From Ypsolopha sequella (lineage: Eukaryota > Arthropoda > Insecta > Lepidoptera > Ypsolophidae), in assembly GCA_934047225.1 (NCBI GenBank), contig OW204012.1, positions 11,222,001-11,286,000 of the forward strand: a stretch of DNA of 64,000 nt, in the 5' to 3' direction. The notes under the pieces are model-generated. The model was given only the letters and a program-made list of their open reading frames with translations. It ran no database searches and was not told where the DNA came from. The translations under genes were made by a program, and so were the position numbers. This document shows, piece after piece, positions 42,510 through 53,689 of this stretch (positions are counted from its first letter, which is position 1; every line of letters starts with the position of its first letter).

Positions 42510-42850
42510 ACCTGGAGGAAGATAGTCACTAGAATAGAAAAAGGAATTCTTCAGTGGTTTGGACATGTTGAGAGGATAAATGAAAGTAGAGTGACGAACT
42601 AAATTTATGGCGCGCAATTCGAAGGTACAGCTCAACCAGACCGCCCTAGAAGGACGTGTATGCTGCCCAAATTGGTGACATACTGAAGAGGGCAATGTCA
42701 AAAGTACCCGGAATAGAAGAGCTTGTATGACTAGATTTATGGATGTGGAACAGGCGAAGTGTGTCTGGATCGCAGCAGATGGAGATATGTAGTCTCTGCC
42801 TACGCTTCTGGGAGACAGGCGTGAGTATATGTATGTATATAATGTATAAA
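42510..42850 (+). pseudogene. Non-LTR retrotransposon ORF C-terminus
   Basis: The plus strand reads IVTRIEKGILQWFGHVERIN, then ESRVTN and a stop. After that, broken frames give QPDRPRRT and LDRSRWRYVVSAYASGRQA. 'WFGHVERxxxxR' and a final Trp/Tyr-rich segment are the usual C-terminus of RTE/CR1-like LINE polyproteins. Frames are disrupted. Relatives: 9695-9850, 40950-41470, 44580-44770. Confidence 0.7.
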
Positions 42851-43448
42851 AAACACATCCTTCAATTTCTAAAGACGCAATCAAAACAAACAGTATGGGA
42901 GCTAGTGATCTTCAAAATTGAGTAATTTTAGACAAGTCTAGCTTTTCTAAGTTGTAATTTTTAGTTTCCTGAAAAAGATAACCTAAGACTGGATGGAGAG
43001 AGAGCGGATATTTTGGCTGCAAGGAGGCCGAAAATTGCAAAAAAAAAAAGGTAACTTCAGACCACTTTTAATTAATGTTAGGATCGTAGTTTTAATAATT
43101 CTGAACCATCGAGCAACCAAGAGAAGCAACGACGTTGGTTTGTTTGAACTCAATTCTGCCAATTTTCGTCTACACGCAATGCACTCTTGATTGGCTAAGC
43201 TTTGCATATCGGTCCCAGTAAGTGGGAGAAAGATGCATTATATATTTATTGAATGCAAAATCGTTACCGTATCGAACAGGCAATAAATTCCTCTCTCATA
43301 GTTAGTTTGCTCGATATTTTGTACATACATCTCCAAGCTTTTGGCGGCTAGGAGGACGCAAAGTTGTAATTTCCTAAACAGGGACCCCCCTAGCAGCCAA
43401 AGGATCCGCTCCCTCTAAGCCAGTCTTAGATTTATTTCTTCACAAAAC
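42851..43448. other. Unassigned DNA
   Basis: ORFs of 65 and 74 codons overlap on opposite strands around 42983-43207 without a recognisable domain. No repeat ends found. Confidence 0.35.
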
Positions 43449-43880
43449 CATAGACTAAGTATTGCTACGTATAGACTAGCAGTTCCCATCAGTTTGTAGC
43501 CACAAAAAAGGTGTAAAATTCTAACGAAATCTAGATGGCGTTGCTAAATCCTCTAACGAACACGATGCTAAAAATGACCGATTGGTGACGCTAGGGGCAG
43601 AGCGATGTCACGTAACATAAAAATAATTCCTAATTCGATAATAGAAGGCGCTGAAATAATTCACTGTTAGTGATGCCAACTTAGCGCCATCTAGTTTTTC
43701 TAAGCAAAGAAAAACATGTTTACTTGGTAACCATGAGCGTTTACCTGCAGTCTATTACACAAATTATGCTTATTTGCAACACTTGGCGACACCTAGTGTC
43801 GTAAGGGTGCGAAAAAAATTTGCTACGCTTTGATGTATGGGAGTTGTTGGTCTATACGTAGTAATATTTAGTATATCACA
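43449..43880 (+). mobile_element. Family D MITE, second complete copy
   Basis: CATAGACTAAGTATTGCTACG to TCTATACGTAGTAATATTTAG. Internal order as in 8513-8950, with AGATGGCGTTGCTAAAT and AGCGCCATCTAG boxes. Confidence 0.75.
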
Positions 43881-44231
43881 TAACTAAAAATAACGACTGT
43901 AAGAAAGCTGTGCTTGCCTAAAAAATACTTAATTTTCACCAGCTAGCTCTCATACTAACAGCATGTAGCAGATTTGGCAACCAATACGAAATTTGTAATG
44001 GATAGTTGACTTAACCTTGGCTGGTTGGCTTAATGTTACCACGATTTTGTAATTTCAAACACTTATAAATAAGGCTCGTTAATAAAATTAGGTGGGTGTG
44101 ACTGGTGGAGAATCCTGATAGATTCCGGATACTATCCGGCGGATAGTGGGGTATTCCTGGGAATATAATTTTTAATAATAGTTGAGTACAACTATTTGTA
44201 CATCCATATGCCTAAACGAAAATAAAAAACG
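43881..44231. other. Unassigned DNA
   Basis: No element ends, repeat family or coding pattern recognised. Confidence 0.3.
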
Positions 44232-44514
44232 GGCCAAGTGCAAGTCGGACTCGCGCACGAACCACGTACCATTATCTAAATAAAAGGCAAAAAAATCACG
44301 TTTGTAGTACGGGAGCCCCCTAAATATTTATTTTATTCTGTTTTTTTAGTATTTGTTGTTATATCGGCAACAGAAATACATCATCTATGAAAATTTCAAC
44401 TGTCTAGCTATCACGGTTCATGAGATACAGCCTGGTGACAGACGGACAGACGGACAGCGGAGTCTTAGTAATAGGGTCCCGTTGATTACCCTTTGGGTAC
44501 AGAACCCTAAAAAC
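44232..44514 (+). mobile_element. AACCGGCCAAGTG...GGGTTCCGTA repeat, copy
   Basis: GGGCCAAGTGCAAGTCGGAC, TCATGAGATACAGCCTGG, a GACAGACGGACAGACGG run and CCCTTTGGGTACAGAACCC. Same layout as 40575-40852. Confidence 0.7.
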
Positions 44515-44579
44515 GATGCCTTCTCCTTCACAACTACACTAAAATGATTATGTTCCTTAGTATTTACTAGATACCATAC

Positions 44580-44770
44580 CATAAATACTCGCCTGTCTCG
44601 CAGAGTAAAGGATCCATCTGCTACGACCCTGACAAACCTCTTTTTATACATTAATCATCAAACGAATCAAGCTCTTCTATTCCGGATACGTTTCCCTTTG
44701 CCCTTTATCAGCATTAGTCCACATTTCTAGAGCGGCCCGGTTGATTTCTACCTTTCTCTTGCGTTGCAAT
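44580..44770 (-). pseudogene. LINE C-terminal fragment
   Basis: The minus strand matches the LINE end at 42510-42850 (GAATAGAAGAGCTTG, GTCAGGGTCGTAGCAG, CTGCGAGACAGGCGAG). Frames broken. Confidence 0.55.
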
Positions 44771-44970
44771 TATATTTCTTTGTTCACTTTTATTTCTCCC
44801 ATCCTCTTAGGGTTTAGGTATACATTTTTATTCTGTGCTATTTCTCACTAGACTATCGCTCGCGGCTCTGACCACGTTTATTTAGTCACTGCTCCTATAA
44901 CAGATCAAAAATCCAAAAGTCGATAACCTAAAAATACAAACATGTTTTCTTACAAATTGGCTACAATTGA

Positions 44971-45375
44971 GGCGATACCAAAAGAAAAATGGGTTTTTTC
45001 GAATCCATTTACTCCACTATAACGTCATCTACGTATTTTACTTTTGGGTAATTGTTTATTATGTATTTGACTATGATTCTTGAGTGAAAACGCGATTGGA
45101 TGAAATTTTCTCGATAGAATTTAATTCCGAAAAATTGTTTTATTTTTTCCTGTAATTCTGAAATCCTAACTAATTTCATTGTGAAATTGCATTCAAAATA
45201 TGGATATTATGTATTTGTAAAGTCTCCTTGAAAATCTTTTTGACAAAATAGCTTAGTACATTTTATATTAATAAAAAACCGACCTTTTGCTACTTTTCCA
45301 CGAATCCGTCCCACTCGCACTGAGGGTTTTTTCGCATATGGTATAACAGGGACGCTAAAACTTTTACGTATCGCC
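44971..45375. mobile_element. TTAA family 1 MITE, subfamily B
   Basis: Left GGCGATACCAAAAG after TTGA (decayed TTAA, 44967-44970). Right TTTTACGTATCGCC before TTAA at 45376-45379. Nearly colinear with 63295-63709 (TTTTTTCGAATCCATTTACTCC at the left, shared AAAACGCGATTGGATG). Confidence 0.8.
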
Positions 45376-45379
45376 TTAA

Positions 45380-46065
45380 AAAGAGACGCATGATTTTGTA
45401 CTACTTGAATCGATTACATTTAATCCTGGCAAACGCGGATAACTGTAACGTCAAAATCTAATCGATTGCTTGAATCGACTAGAAATCATTATTTTTTTTA
45501 GTCCATGACTGCAACATGATTTTTAGTCTACGACTTTATTTTTCTGTTCTCTGACAAAATGGTTGCGTGTTTTACCTTGTATATCCGTGAAAAATAGAAA
45601 GATTCGTCGGAATTCACTAGTTTTATTGAAGAAACTGTCACTCCATATACCTATTTCCTGCGGAAGCCATCACAGATACTCTTTTTTTTTATCTGAATAT
45701 GAAAGAATCTCTATGGCCAAAAACTGTATATTTTTAATTTCCAAAGATCACTCACGCTATCTTCATATTCCTCAGGCTCAATAGGGTTGCTGCACTCACC
45801 TGAAAACAAAATAAAAACAATTATTAATAATTGAATTTATATGAAAAAAGAAAGAGTAGTATTTAAACGAGCGAATATAAATTCAAATTTAAGGTGTAAG
45901 AAATACTGAATATAGCGTACTAAAATACTAAGTGGACGAAAGACTATGGGCGAATAAAAATGTTTAAAACGGCGAAATTGGCTACGAATAACGTTACAAA
46001 TAATTTCTAGCCAATCACGATACCTTTGAAAGCGATAGTCTTTAATCCCTTTATAATCTGGGTGG
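45380..46065. other. Unassigned DNA
   Basis: Two AATCGATT words (45408-45416, 45460-45468) and a weak CCAATCACGATACCTTTG match to the palindrome at 31503-31592. ORFs have no domains. Confidence 0.3.
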
Positions 46066-46761
46066 TGGCCTGTGTTTCCAAAAAACGACCTTTTTTATTT
46101 CCGCGTAATTCAATTTTTTTTATTTAATAATCAAATTCAGTTACTCTTGTTTCCAAAACCAAGATGGGTACAGTCAGCCTCAGAAGCAAGTTACCGAGTG
46201 CCTTCAATCGGAACTGAATTTAATGATTTAACCACTAAAACACATCGTACACGTGTAACAATATAGTAAATTAGAGCGTTATAGTAATAAGAAGTCGTCT
46301 ATTTTCTATAAATAATAAATTATAGAAATAAAATAATAAATTAAATAATAAAAATAGATCTAAATACAATTATATTAATTAAACAGTAACACATTACAAG
46401 ACGTTCAAAGGGAACATCGAGACGAGGCTCAACCTACTAATGCACTTGCTGCCGACTGTACCAACCAGCTTTTTGGAAACGAAACGGAAAACCATTTCGT
46501 TAATAAAATATTTTTTGGAAACAAGAGGAATGAATGTATGAAGTTTTGATTTTCTAGAGCGTTTTTCTCGTTGTTTTTTTTTTCCTTAGTTTTTAGCTTT
46601 CCTCCAGATGGCGCTGTCCGTGTCACCATAGATAAAATGCGTTTTGTAGCAATCAACGTCAAAGTGGTTTTTCGTTTGTTTGGAATCCATCCACTGCCAT
46701 CTAGGAATCTTATTGAACACTAAATTTGACATATGGAAAAACGCTCATTGGAAACACAGGG
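46066..46761. mobile_element. Nested inverted-repeat block, CCTGTGTTTCC ends
   Basis: GGCCTGTGTTTCCAAAAAACG at the left and TGGAAACACAGGGCACC at the right form outer ends. An inner pair AAGATGGGTACAGTCAGCC / GGCAGCAAGTGC...GACTGTACC lies at 46163-46180 and 46441-46465. The copy 46557-46750 of the AATGAGCGTTTTTC MITE sits at the right. Confidence 0.55.
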
Positions 46762-46796
46762 CACCAACCCCTAAAATCAGTTAATGGTGTCGATTC

Positions 46797-46942
46797 GGCT
46801 AAACACAATTTAACTAATTTGACAGGACTAACCTTATTTTAAGCGTTGTCTTTGTCTTTTCGATACGGAAAGAAAAAGACAGAAGGCTCAAATTAGTTTA
46901 GTTCTTTCAAATTAGTTAAATTGTGTTTAGCCGAATCGACAC
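46797..46942. mobile_element. GTGTCGATTCG MITE, intact reference copy
   Basis: GTGTCGATTCGGCTAAACAC to GTGTTTAGCCGAATCGACAC, 146 bp. Its central TTATTTTAAGCG is the empty site for the TTAA insertion in 3921-4486. Confidence 0.85.
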
Positions 46943-47571
46943 AATTATAAGTTTTATTTTTTAAGTCTTTCCATTTCTTAAACCTCGAGCACTCAAATGT
47001 AGAATGTGCGTTGAACAAGATTTTACGTAACAACTGGCCACGGGCAAGGTGAAGCGGTAACGGTTGTTCAATTTGTTAAAAAAAACCTTGCCACCAATTC
47101 GGAAGGGCCAATCAAGGGCGTTAGAAGTGTGGGCGCAGAGAATTGTTTTCATTACTAGTTCTGGTACGCCATCTTGCGTTTTATTAAACTTGGTTTACAT
47201 TTTGGCTAATTGATTGATTTTGATTTTCAGAATTCTTTATTGAGGAAATAACATTTTTTACATTGTTAACTTAATAATAACAAAATTAGCTAACAGTACA
47301 CAAAAAATAACACTTGAATGTTTTTACCAGATTATAACACCTATGAAAAACTTGACAACTAGTTAGCTTGAGCTATTTAAAACATGATCATAGTAAAAGA
47401 TACAGTACTGAATTAGATATTGCTATGTTCGTCTTGGTAGCAATTGGTAGCATTTTGGCTAATTAGAGGTAGAGTCTATCGTACTATTTGGCAAACTACT
47501 TTACTACATGCGTTATCTACTCTACTCTACCTGCTATTATCTTTAGTACTATTTTGTAACAGGGGCTCCAC
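46943..47571. other. Unassigned DNA
   Basis: No defined element. The strand near 47220-47260 resembles a LINE 3' end weakly. ORF 46961-47152 has no domain. Confidence 0.3.
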
Positions 47572-47800
47572 AAGCTAAACATCAGTTTTGCATTGGATTC
47601 GGTTCCGTCAATGTAGATGGTAAAAATTTGAATAAATATGGCGTGTTTTATTGACGCGATACAATTATTAATTACACTTAATAAATAAACATTAATCTTC
47701 TTTTAATTATATTACTTTTAAAAAGCATGAATTTCACGAAAAAAGCGATTCTGTTCCATATTTCAAAACCGATTGAAACGAAACCAACACACGCAGATAC
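47572..47800 (-). mobile_element. TTAA palindrome family (GGGGCTsCACAA), left-truncated copy
   Basis: AGGGGCTCCACAAGCTAAAC, CATCAGTTTTGCATTGGATTC, AAAAAGCGATTCTGTTCC and TTTCAAAACCGATTGAAACG match the reverse complement of 58000-58223. The terminal TTAA is not preserved. Confidence 0.65.
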
Positions 47801-47836
47801 TAACAAAATAACTGAAGTTTTGTGTGTGCGGCATCT

Positions 47837-48032
47837 GATCTTTCACTAGACAGACTTTAAATGGCTGTGATTGGTCGAGGAGCTGTCAAAATCTGCAGCG
47901 CTGAATGTTCTGAATATGTTATCTTATGAACACAAGTTCTTCAATCTTCCGCTAGCCAGACTTTAAATGGCCGTGATTGGTCGAGGAGTTGTCAAAATCT
48001 GCAGCGCTGAATGTTCTCTCTTATGAACGCAA
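47837..48032 (+). repeat. Tandem duplication of an about 95-bp unit
   Basis: CAGACTTTAAATGGCTGTGA ... CTTATGAACACAAG (47837-47935) is repeated as CCAGACTTTAAATGGCCGTG ... CTTATGAACGCAAG (47943-48032). The second unit lacks GAATATGTTAT. Around 90% identity by eye. Confidence 0.8.
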
Positions 48033-48235
48033 GGTCGAATGTAAGAAGTCAAAGTAGCTTGAACTTTTGGGAGGTTAATTTTATCAAATTAGAGGGCATG
48101 TAAATTTATTTTTTATTTTTTATTATTCATTTTTAAGTTGTTAATATAGTCAATTAACCCGTAAAGTGGCGCTAGCCATGATCTTTATTGTAAATCAATT
48201 GTTATCTACCGCTTCAGATTAATTTATTTCGTTTA

Positions 48236-48680
48236 TAAAAACCGGCCAAGTGCGAGTTAGACTTGCGTACCTAAGGTTCCATATTTTGGATGATAAATTT
48301 AACTTTGTTTTTTTTTGTGAATTTCTCAACCGCTTTATTTTTCTTGGAATCTTTATGTAAACATCCATATTGTATTTTTATAAAATATTTTTTTTATTTA
48401 TTTTACTTATTTTTTTGTATTTCTCATTTATGCTTAATTTTTTTTTAATCGCTATAGTTTTCCTTTAATTGGCCAGTCATGATCTGTAATCGAAATTTTC
48501 GTGTTTTTTAAAGAATTCTCGATACCATTGCCAGCAAATATAGTAAAAGTATATATTTTTACAATCAGCTTTTTAATATCTACAATTTGATACCCATATT
48601 GTATTTTTAGGATAATATTTTCTCTTTTATTTTTTGAAAATATTTTGTAAAATTGTTTTGCTTAGTACCCTCCCCGCATT
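48236..48680. repeat. Decayed GGGTTCCGTA-class repeat
   Basis: AAAACCGGCCAAGTGCGAG start (48238), then GTTTTCCTTTAATTGGCCAG and AAATATAGTAAAAGTATATA phrases shared with 36099-36818 and 59640-60060. Confidence 0.55.
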
Positions 48681-48851
48681 ACCCCTCAACAACGCGGCGC
48701 GGCAGTAGCGAAAAAAATTCCCACTTGTCCGTTGTTTGTTAATAAGATGTCTAGTGGATAAGGTCTGTGGTTTGAAAGAAAATTTCTTCCAATACACAAT
48801 CAGACAGCTTCTCCACTAATTGACAAGCGCGTCCCTTCATATAACTAATAT

Positions 48852-49265
48852 ATTTTTCAATGCAAGTGCTCGTAAAGGCCCACTTTTTATGCATCAAAAC
48901 CGAACGGAAAGCCGATTATTTTGCCCTAGGGCATTATTATATATTTTTTTATTTATTTACGAGAAGTTGGCTAATCTGCAACCTTTCCTGTGTACCATAA
49001 ATGTTATACTTTTTTTCCACTGTTTAACGGCTCTGGATACAGTTCTTTTGAGCCAATCATTAACTTGCAAAATTGTAACAATGTAAATTTCAACTTTAAT
49101 AATTAAATTGTTTTCTTTGATTATATTTGTTTTATTTCCTCACACTATACATTGAAAAACGTAGTATGATACACGGGCGTAAGAGCAATAAATTACTCGG
49201 TTACGTTTAAAACACTCGCTACGCTCGTAATGTATTCCTTTTCGCCCTAGTAGCATAAACTATTA
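48852..49265 (+). mobile_element. TTTTTCAATGCA-family repeat, complete copy
   Basis: TTTTTCAATGCAAGTGCTCG at the left, CACTATACATTGAAAAACG at 49142, ACTCGCTACGCTCG, and TAGTAGCATAAACTA at the right. Confidence 0.7.
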
Positions 49266-49724
49266 TAATTAACTAATGTTATAGTACATAAAGGCTTAAA
49301 ATCGATTGCTTTACCAAAACCTATAATAAGAACACGGTTCAAGTATGATGGGGGGTGCTTTCGACCCCCACGCAATCAAACAGGTTCTCACGCTTGCCAA
49401 ATCTCGCACAGACGTCTAGACAGGAGCTAGACCGAACCTAGGATATGAGGTATACACCTAAACCTAACCTAGGTCAACGTACAGACGACAAAGGGAAATG
49501 CCTAGGTTTGGGGAGCGTTCACACTTTACAAGACTAAATGGGAATATTGCACCTTGGAATGCGTTCTTCAATTTTGCTGCACAAAGGGAATAGAATGGAA
49601 ATGGTAGAGGAGAGAAGGTTTTCAGCGATTGCTTTTTAGGGTTCCGTAGACCTCTTTTAAAGAAATTCCAAGTAAAATAAATTAGAATAACAATTTTGGG
49701 ACTTTTTTCTAGATTTTGGGCTTT
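49266..49724. other. Unassigned DNA
   Basis: CCTAGGTTTGGGGAGCG and neighbouring text show no family. A GGGTTCCGTAGACC stub is at 49639. Confidence 0.3.
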
Positions 49725-50028
49725 CAGAAACGCGATTGGGGGAATTTCACTCGATAGAAATAATTACTGAAATGAGGTCTAAATTTACACTTTTTTTTTT
49801 GATATTCTGGCAAATTGGGATTACCATATAGACTTCAAAAATATTTATTTAGATGGGTTTTAACAATACCTAAATTACTGGTTACGGAAAATTTCGTAAG
49901 TATTTTAGTTAATTTTGTTTTAATTTAAAACCGACTTTTTGTCAATTTTCCCCGATTCCGTCCCTCTCGCACTGCGGGTTTTTCCGCCTGGAGTAACGGG
50001 GACCTTTTTGCACGAATCATATATCACC
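49725..50028 (+). mobile_element. TTAA family 1 MITE, left-truncated
   Basis: AAACGCGATTGGGGGAATTTC to ATATCACC, followed by TTAA at 50029-50032. Resembles 55-363 most closely. Confidence 0.65.
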
Positions 50029-50032
50029 TTAA

Positions 50033-50400
50033 AAGGTACAAAAGGAACCTTTATGGTGAGCCTCCGTTGTCCCTCCGTATGTCACAGGCTCATAACTTTA
50101 GCACCGTTAAAGATAGACATAAAATTTGGCACAAAAATATTAATTTGCTCGCATATCACAAGGTAAAAGAAATCTGAAAAATTTGAAATTGTGTAAATTA
50201 TTTCCAAAACAAAAGTACGCAAAATAAAAATATTATTCTAAAAATACAATATGGGTGAAATTGTAGATATTAAACAGTTGATTATACTTTTACTCTATTA
50301 ACTGGCACTGGTTCCGAGAAATCTTTAAAAACCCACAAAAATATGTATGTCGCCCCTCCTGTCCCTTATCTCCGAAACCGGTAGACCGAAAAATATGAAA
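50033..50400 (+). mobile_element. Half copy of the TAGGGTTCCGTAGTACC palindrome
   Basis: AAAGGTACAAAAGGAACCTTT, CTTTAGCACCGTTAAAGATAG and AATATGGGTGAAATTGTAGAT follow the order of the arms of 36099-36818. Confidence 0.6.
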
Positions 50401-50429
50401 AAAAAAATGTCACTGGATAATGGACAGCC

Positions 50430-50560
50430 GCGTCACTGGTGCGCGGGTTTCGGCACCGCGCTCACCAGCCCGCCTGCCCAGCGTGTGTGAGTATGGGCAA
50501 TTCTTCCAGGAGGACCACCAAGAATAGACTCCTTAACAGTAGACGAATTAGGCTGATATA
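50430..50560 (-). repeat. Family A repeat, short reversed fragment
   Basis: GCGTCACTGGTGCGCGGGTTTC, CGGCACCGCGCTCACCAG and GCAATTCTTCCAGGAGG: about one third of the family. Confidence 0.65.
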
Positions 50561-50734
50561 TGTATAGATACTTGGCAAAAGGCAAACCTCCAGGTGCCTT
50601 CAACGGAACAAGATTTTAACTGTCGGAAAATTGTGAAAAGTATTTATTTGCCACAAAACATTAACACACACACACACACACATGAGAAAATGATTAAAAA
50701 GGTGGACTTCGTCCGCTAACGACAAACCCTCGCT

Positions 50735-50775
50735 CGCTTGACAACGAATTCGGAAGGAATTCGAAACATGTCGCG
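50735..50775 (+). ncRNA. Hammerhead ribozyme-like motif
   Basis: Stem I CGC/GCG (50735-50737 with 50773-50775), core TTGACAA (50738-50744; consensus CUGANGA, so two changes), spacer C, perfect 6-bp stem II GAATTC/GAATTC around loop GGAAG (50746-50762), GAAA (50763-50766), self-complementary ACATGT in stem III and GTC before the predicted cleavage point. The two core substitutions suggest loss of activity. Confidence 0.5.
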
Positions 50776-50814
50776 TAAAATAAATTTATGTAAGTCGATC
50801 CGTCTTTATACTTA

Positions 50815-50921
50815 ACTAGCGACCCGGCCCGGCTTTGCACGGGTATGTATTATACATATAAACCTTCCTCTTGAATCACTCTATCTATTAAAAAAACCGC
50901 ATCAAAATATGTTGCGTAGTT
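50815..50921 (+). repeat. GACCCGGCCCGGCTTTGCAC retroposon fragment
   Basis: ACTAGCGACCCGGCCCGGC, TAAACCTTCCTCTTGAATC and AAAACCGCATCAAAAT, matching 56483-56672 until TTTTAA, where the TTAA MITE begins. Confidence 0.65.
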
Positions 50922-50925
50922 TTAA

Positions 50926-51341
50926 GGCGATATGCGACAAAAATACGGGTGTTTCTTTTCTGTGTATTTCATGAAATACACGTAAAATTTTAATAAATTT
51001 CTGGTATATCCATTTTGACTATATAATCAAAATGGATATATTTGAAATTGGAAAACATGTTTGGATAAATTTTCCTCGATAGAAATAATTATTAAATAAA
51101 TGAGGTCTTCAAACGCACTTTTTCTCTTCGTTTGACGAATAGGAACCATATACAGAACTCAAACATATTTTATTCGGTGTGTTTCAACAATATCTAGAGA
51201 TTTGATATTTGAAATTTTGCTAGCTATTTTAATAAAAATATAAAACCAACTTTTTTCCCTTTTACCCTGAATCCGCCCCTCTCGCACTGCGCGATTTTTC
51301 GCTTGGAGTGACAGTGACAAAAATTTAATTCGCATAGCCTT
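50926..51341. mobile_element. TTAA family 1 MITE, complete reversed copy
   Basis: TTAA (50922-50925)/GGCGATATGCGAC and ATTCGCATAGCCT/TTAA (51342-51345). The left TTAA coincides with GTAGTTTTAAAG in the uninterrupted retroposon at 56483-56672, so the target is visible on one side. The other side does not continue the retroposon. Confidence 0.8.
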
Positions 51342-51606
51342 TTAATTATTAAAAGGGGCAAACTCAGCAGATGCTGCTAGTTGCAAGCAACTAACAGCGC
51401 TGGTTTTCATAGTGTGAAAGTATTTACATAAAAATCCGTTCCACGCGAAGGTTATAAAAGATGCATTCAATTCCCAGTTCCCAAGCAAACAATATCCACA
51501 ATGTGAACCAAATGTTTGTCAACAACACGTTACACATGACATGAATTGCAAAACACTAATAAGCGGAAACGGTATCTTCGGATACAATGTAGAAAATTCC
51601 ACTTAA

Positions 51607-52072
51607 GGCGATTACCGTCGCCAAATTAGCAGCTCGATGTTTGTCTGTATGAATATCGACGAAAACGACATTGAAATAACGTTCTAATCAGTGCACAATG
51701 CGTGGTGGCTGTTACGACGCTCGCTGCGTCCTTGAAAGGGCAAAATAGGCGAAAATAATACTTTTCACATGGGTGTCATTGTTCGATTGAATAATTCTAT
51801 GTTATATTTATAGCTATCAAGTTTATCTATTTATCAAAGCATAAATGAATTAAATCACCTAAGCCGCTTAGGAGCAGTAGGAAATTCAAGCCATAAAACA
51901 CCATTCAGTTGAAACAATTTTTCATATAGAAGTTTTGGTGGTACGAAAAAGAAAAATGTTGCATATGTTGTCCTAGAGTTGATAATCCATAATACATTTT
52001 TTCAATATTTTTGGTTTGGCCATAAAAGGGGAGTAGGCTTTAGAAAGTACCAATTTGGCGATATTAAGGGCC
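51607..52072. mobile_element. TTAA family 2 MITE, copy 3 (reversed)
   Basis: TTAA (51603-51606)/GGCGATTACCGTCGCCAAAT and ATTTGGCGATATTAAGGGCC/TTAA (52073-52076). A related fragment (GGAATAATTAGCAACTCG, GGCTGTTACGTCAGTCGC) follows at 52077-52200. Confidence 0.8.
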
Positions 52073-52200
52073 TTAAGGTGGCTCCGTCGGAATAATTAGC
52101 AACTCGATTCGTTGTGGTTGAAATTTCCTTATCAGCTCGCACTGCAACATGGCTGTTACGTCAGTCGCTGCGGCTGACAAGTGCGAAAATAGTGTGTTTT

Positions 52201-52599
52201 TAATTTATTTTATCTAAAATAAAATGAATTTCCAAGAACTGAGAAAACAAAATCATTTTATATTATTTTGTCTAAAAGTTTATAAATTTTCATACTGTTT
52301 CGATAAAAACTGTAGCAGTTATTTTGTTACAAGTGAACAAAAAATCGAGAAATAAGGGTAAACTTAGAATTTTCTTGCTTCGCTTCTGTATATTATAATG
52401 AAATTCAGGAAAAACCACATCACTATTCGTATCATGCAGATTACTATGTATTTTTCTTCTGTTGCAATATGCTATAGTTACCGTATAAAATGGTTACAAA
52501 GTTACTTAGTTCAAGGTCATTGGCATTGGTGGAAGCCTTAATTGTAGAACGGGGGCAGAGAGCTAAAATTGTACCTAATCGAAGAATAGAACAGAAAAC
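52201..52599. other. AT-rich unassigned DNA
   Basis: No ends, repeats or coding pattern recognised. Confidence 0.3.
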
Positions 52600-52727
52600 T
52601 ATGACAGAAATAAATTTCTATGTTTGAACACTTGGCGATTTATCCATCGCAAGGAGATATAAATTAAAATAATATCATTGCAGTATAGAAACGCAGAAAG
52701 AAAAGTAAATCTGGATGTGAGGAGCAG
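52600..52727 (+). mobile_element. SINE-like retroposon, uninterrupted reference copy
   Basis: CAGAAATAAATTTCTATG, TTTGAACACTTGGCGATTTA, CGCAAGGAGATATA, then GCAGTATAGAAACGCAGAAAG and AATCTGGATGTGAGGAGC. Provides the empty site for 10090-10676. Confidence 0.6.
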
Positions 52728-52728
52728 G

Positions 52729-52868
52729 GGATCTAAAAAGGCCGACTTGGGTGAATCATAAAATGATTTGAAAGTAGGATGGAGTCAGAGTTTTTCCACG
52801 CGTGCAAAAGAGACGGCAATAAAACGGAATCAAAATATAATTCATCCAAAGCGGCCTTTTTAGAGGAC
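52729..52868. mobile_element. GGACCTAAAAAGGCC MITE, copy 2
   Basis: GGATCTAAAAAGGCCGACTTG to GCGGCCTTTTTAGAGGACC, inserted next to the SINE-like copy 52600-52727. Its flank continues CCCGGTTCAGAGCTC, compared with GAGCTCTGAACCGGG near 10030. Confidence 0.75.
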
Positions 52869-52927
52869 CAGATCCCGGTTCAGAGCTCAAAAGTTATTGA
52901 CAATCAAAGTGAGCGATTATCTTTAAA

Positions 52928-53166
52928 AACGGCCAAAAAACATGTCTGTTGTATGGGAGCCCCCTTAAATGTTTATTTTATTCTGTTTTTAGTATGTGTT
53001 AATATAGCGGCAACAGAAATACATCATCTGTGAAAATTTCAACTATCTAACTATCACGGTTCATGAGATACAGCCTGGTGACAGACGGACAGACGGACAG
53101 ACAGACGGACAGCGGAGTCTTAGTAATAGGGTCCCGTTGGTTACCCTTTGGGTACGGGTTCCTAAA
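52928..53166 (+). mobile_element. GGGTTCCGTA-class repeat, 5'-truncated
   Basis: ACGGCCAAAAAACATGTCTG, TCATGAGATACAGCCTGG, a long GACAGACGGACAGACGGACAG run (53083-53110) and CCCTTTGGGTACGGG. Confidence 0.65.
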
Positions 53167-53299
53167 ACGTCACAAATAGATATACTTACTCCCAAACAAA
53201 CAAAACATTCTGCCATTTGAAACAAAACTGTATCAAAACTCAACAATACTTATTTTCACAACAACGAAAACAACTTGACCCAAATAAATTTAAACTGAC

Positions 53300-53385
53300 A
53301 CTGAACAAAGAGGCTTTGAACCCGCGACCTCTCACTTGAAAGTCTTGAACACACCAACGTTTTCACCAGCCCACCTATGACAAAG
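53300..53385 (-). repeat. tRNA-related SINE head
   Basis: Minus strand: GGCTGGTGAAAACGTTGG (A-box-like), then GAGAGGTCGCGGGTTCAAAG (B box GGTTCAAAxCC). Cloverleaf-like spacing, but no intact stems. Probably a SINE 5' end rather than a tRNA gene. Confidence 0.5.
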
Positions 53386-53462
53386 AAACACAATACTCAC
53401 TAACTTTTTAATCGCTGGTATTATAAAAACAACTTTTGCTATGGGACCGAATAAAAACCTTG

Positions 53463-53645
53463 CCCCTAGAAACTATGACAGAAATAAATTTCTATGTTTG
53501 AACACTTGGCGACTTATCCATCGCAAGGAGATATAAATTAACATTATATCATTTCAGAACGGAAACGCAGAAAGAAAAGTAGAAACATCCAGACTTATTT
53601 TTCTTTCTGCGTTTCTATACTGCAATGATATAATGTTAACTTGTC
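53463..53645. mobile_element. SINE-like retroposon, inverted duplication
   Basis: CTATGACAGAAATAAATTTC, CACTTGGCGACTTATCCATC, then AACGCAGAAAGAAAAG facing CTTTTCTTTCTGCG-type sequence (TTTTTCTTTCTGCGTTTC at 53603). TTAACATTATATCATT (53540) and AATGATATAATGTTAA (53626) close the inverted part. Confidence 0.6.
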
Positions 53646-53689
53646 CCATAGATTTCGGTCAATTACGCATTGCACTTGCGATTAAAATA

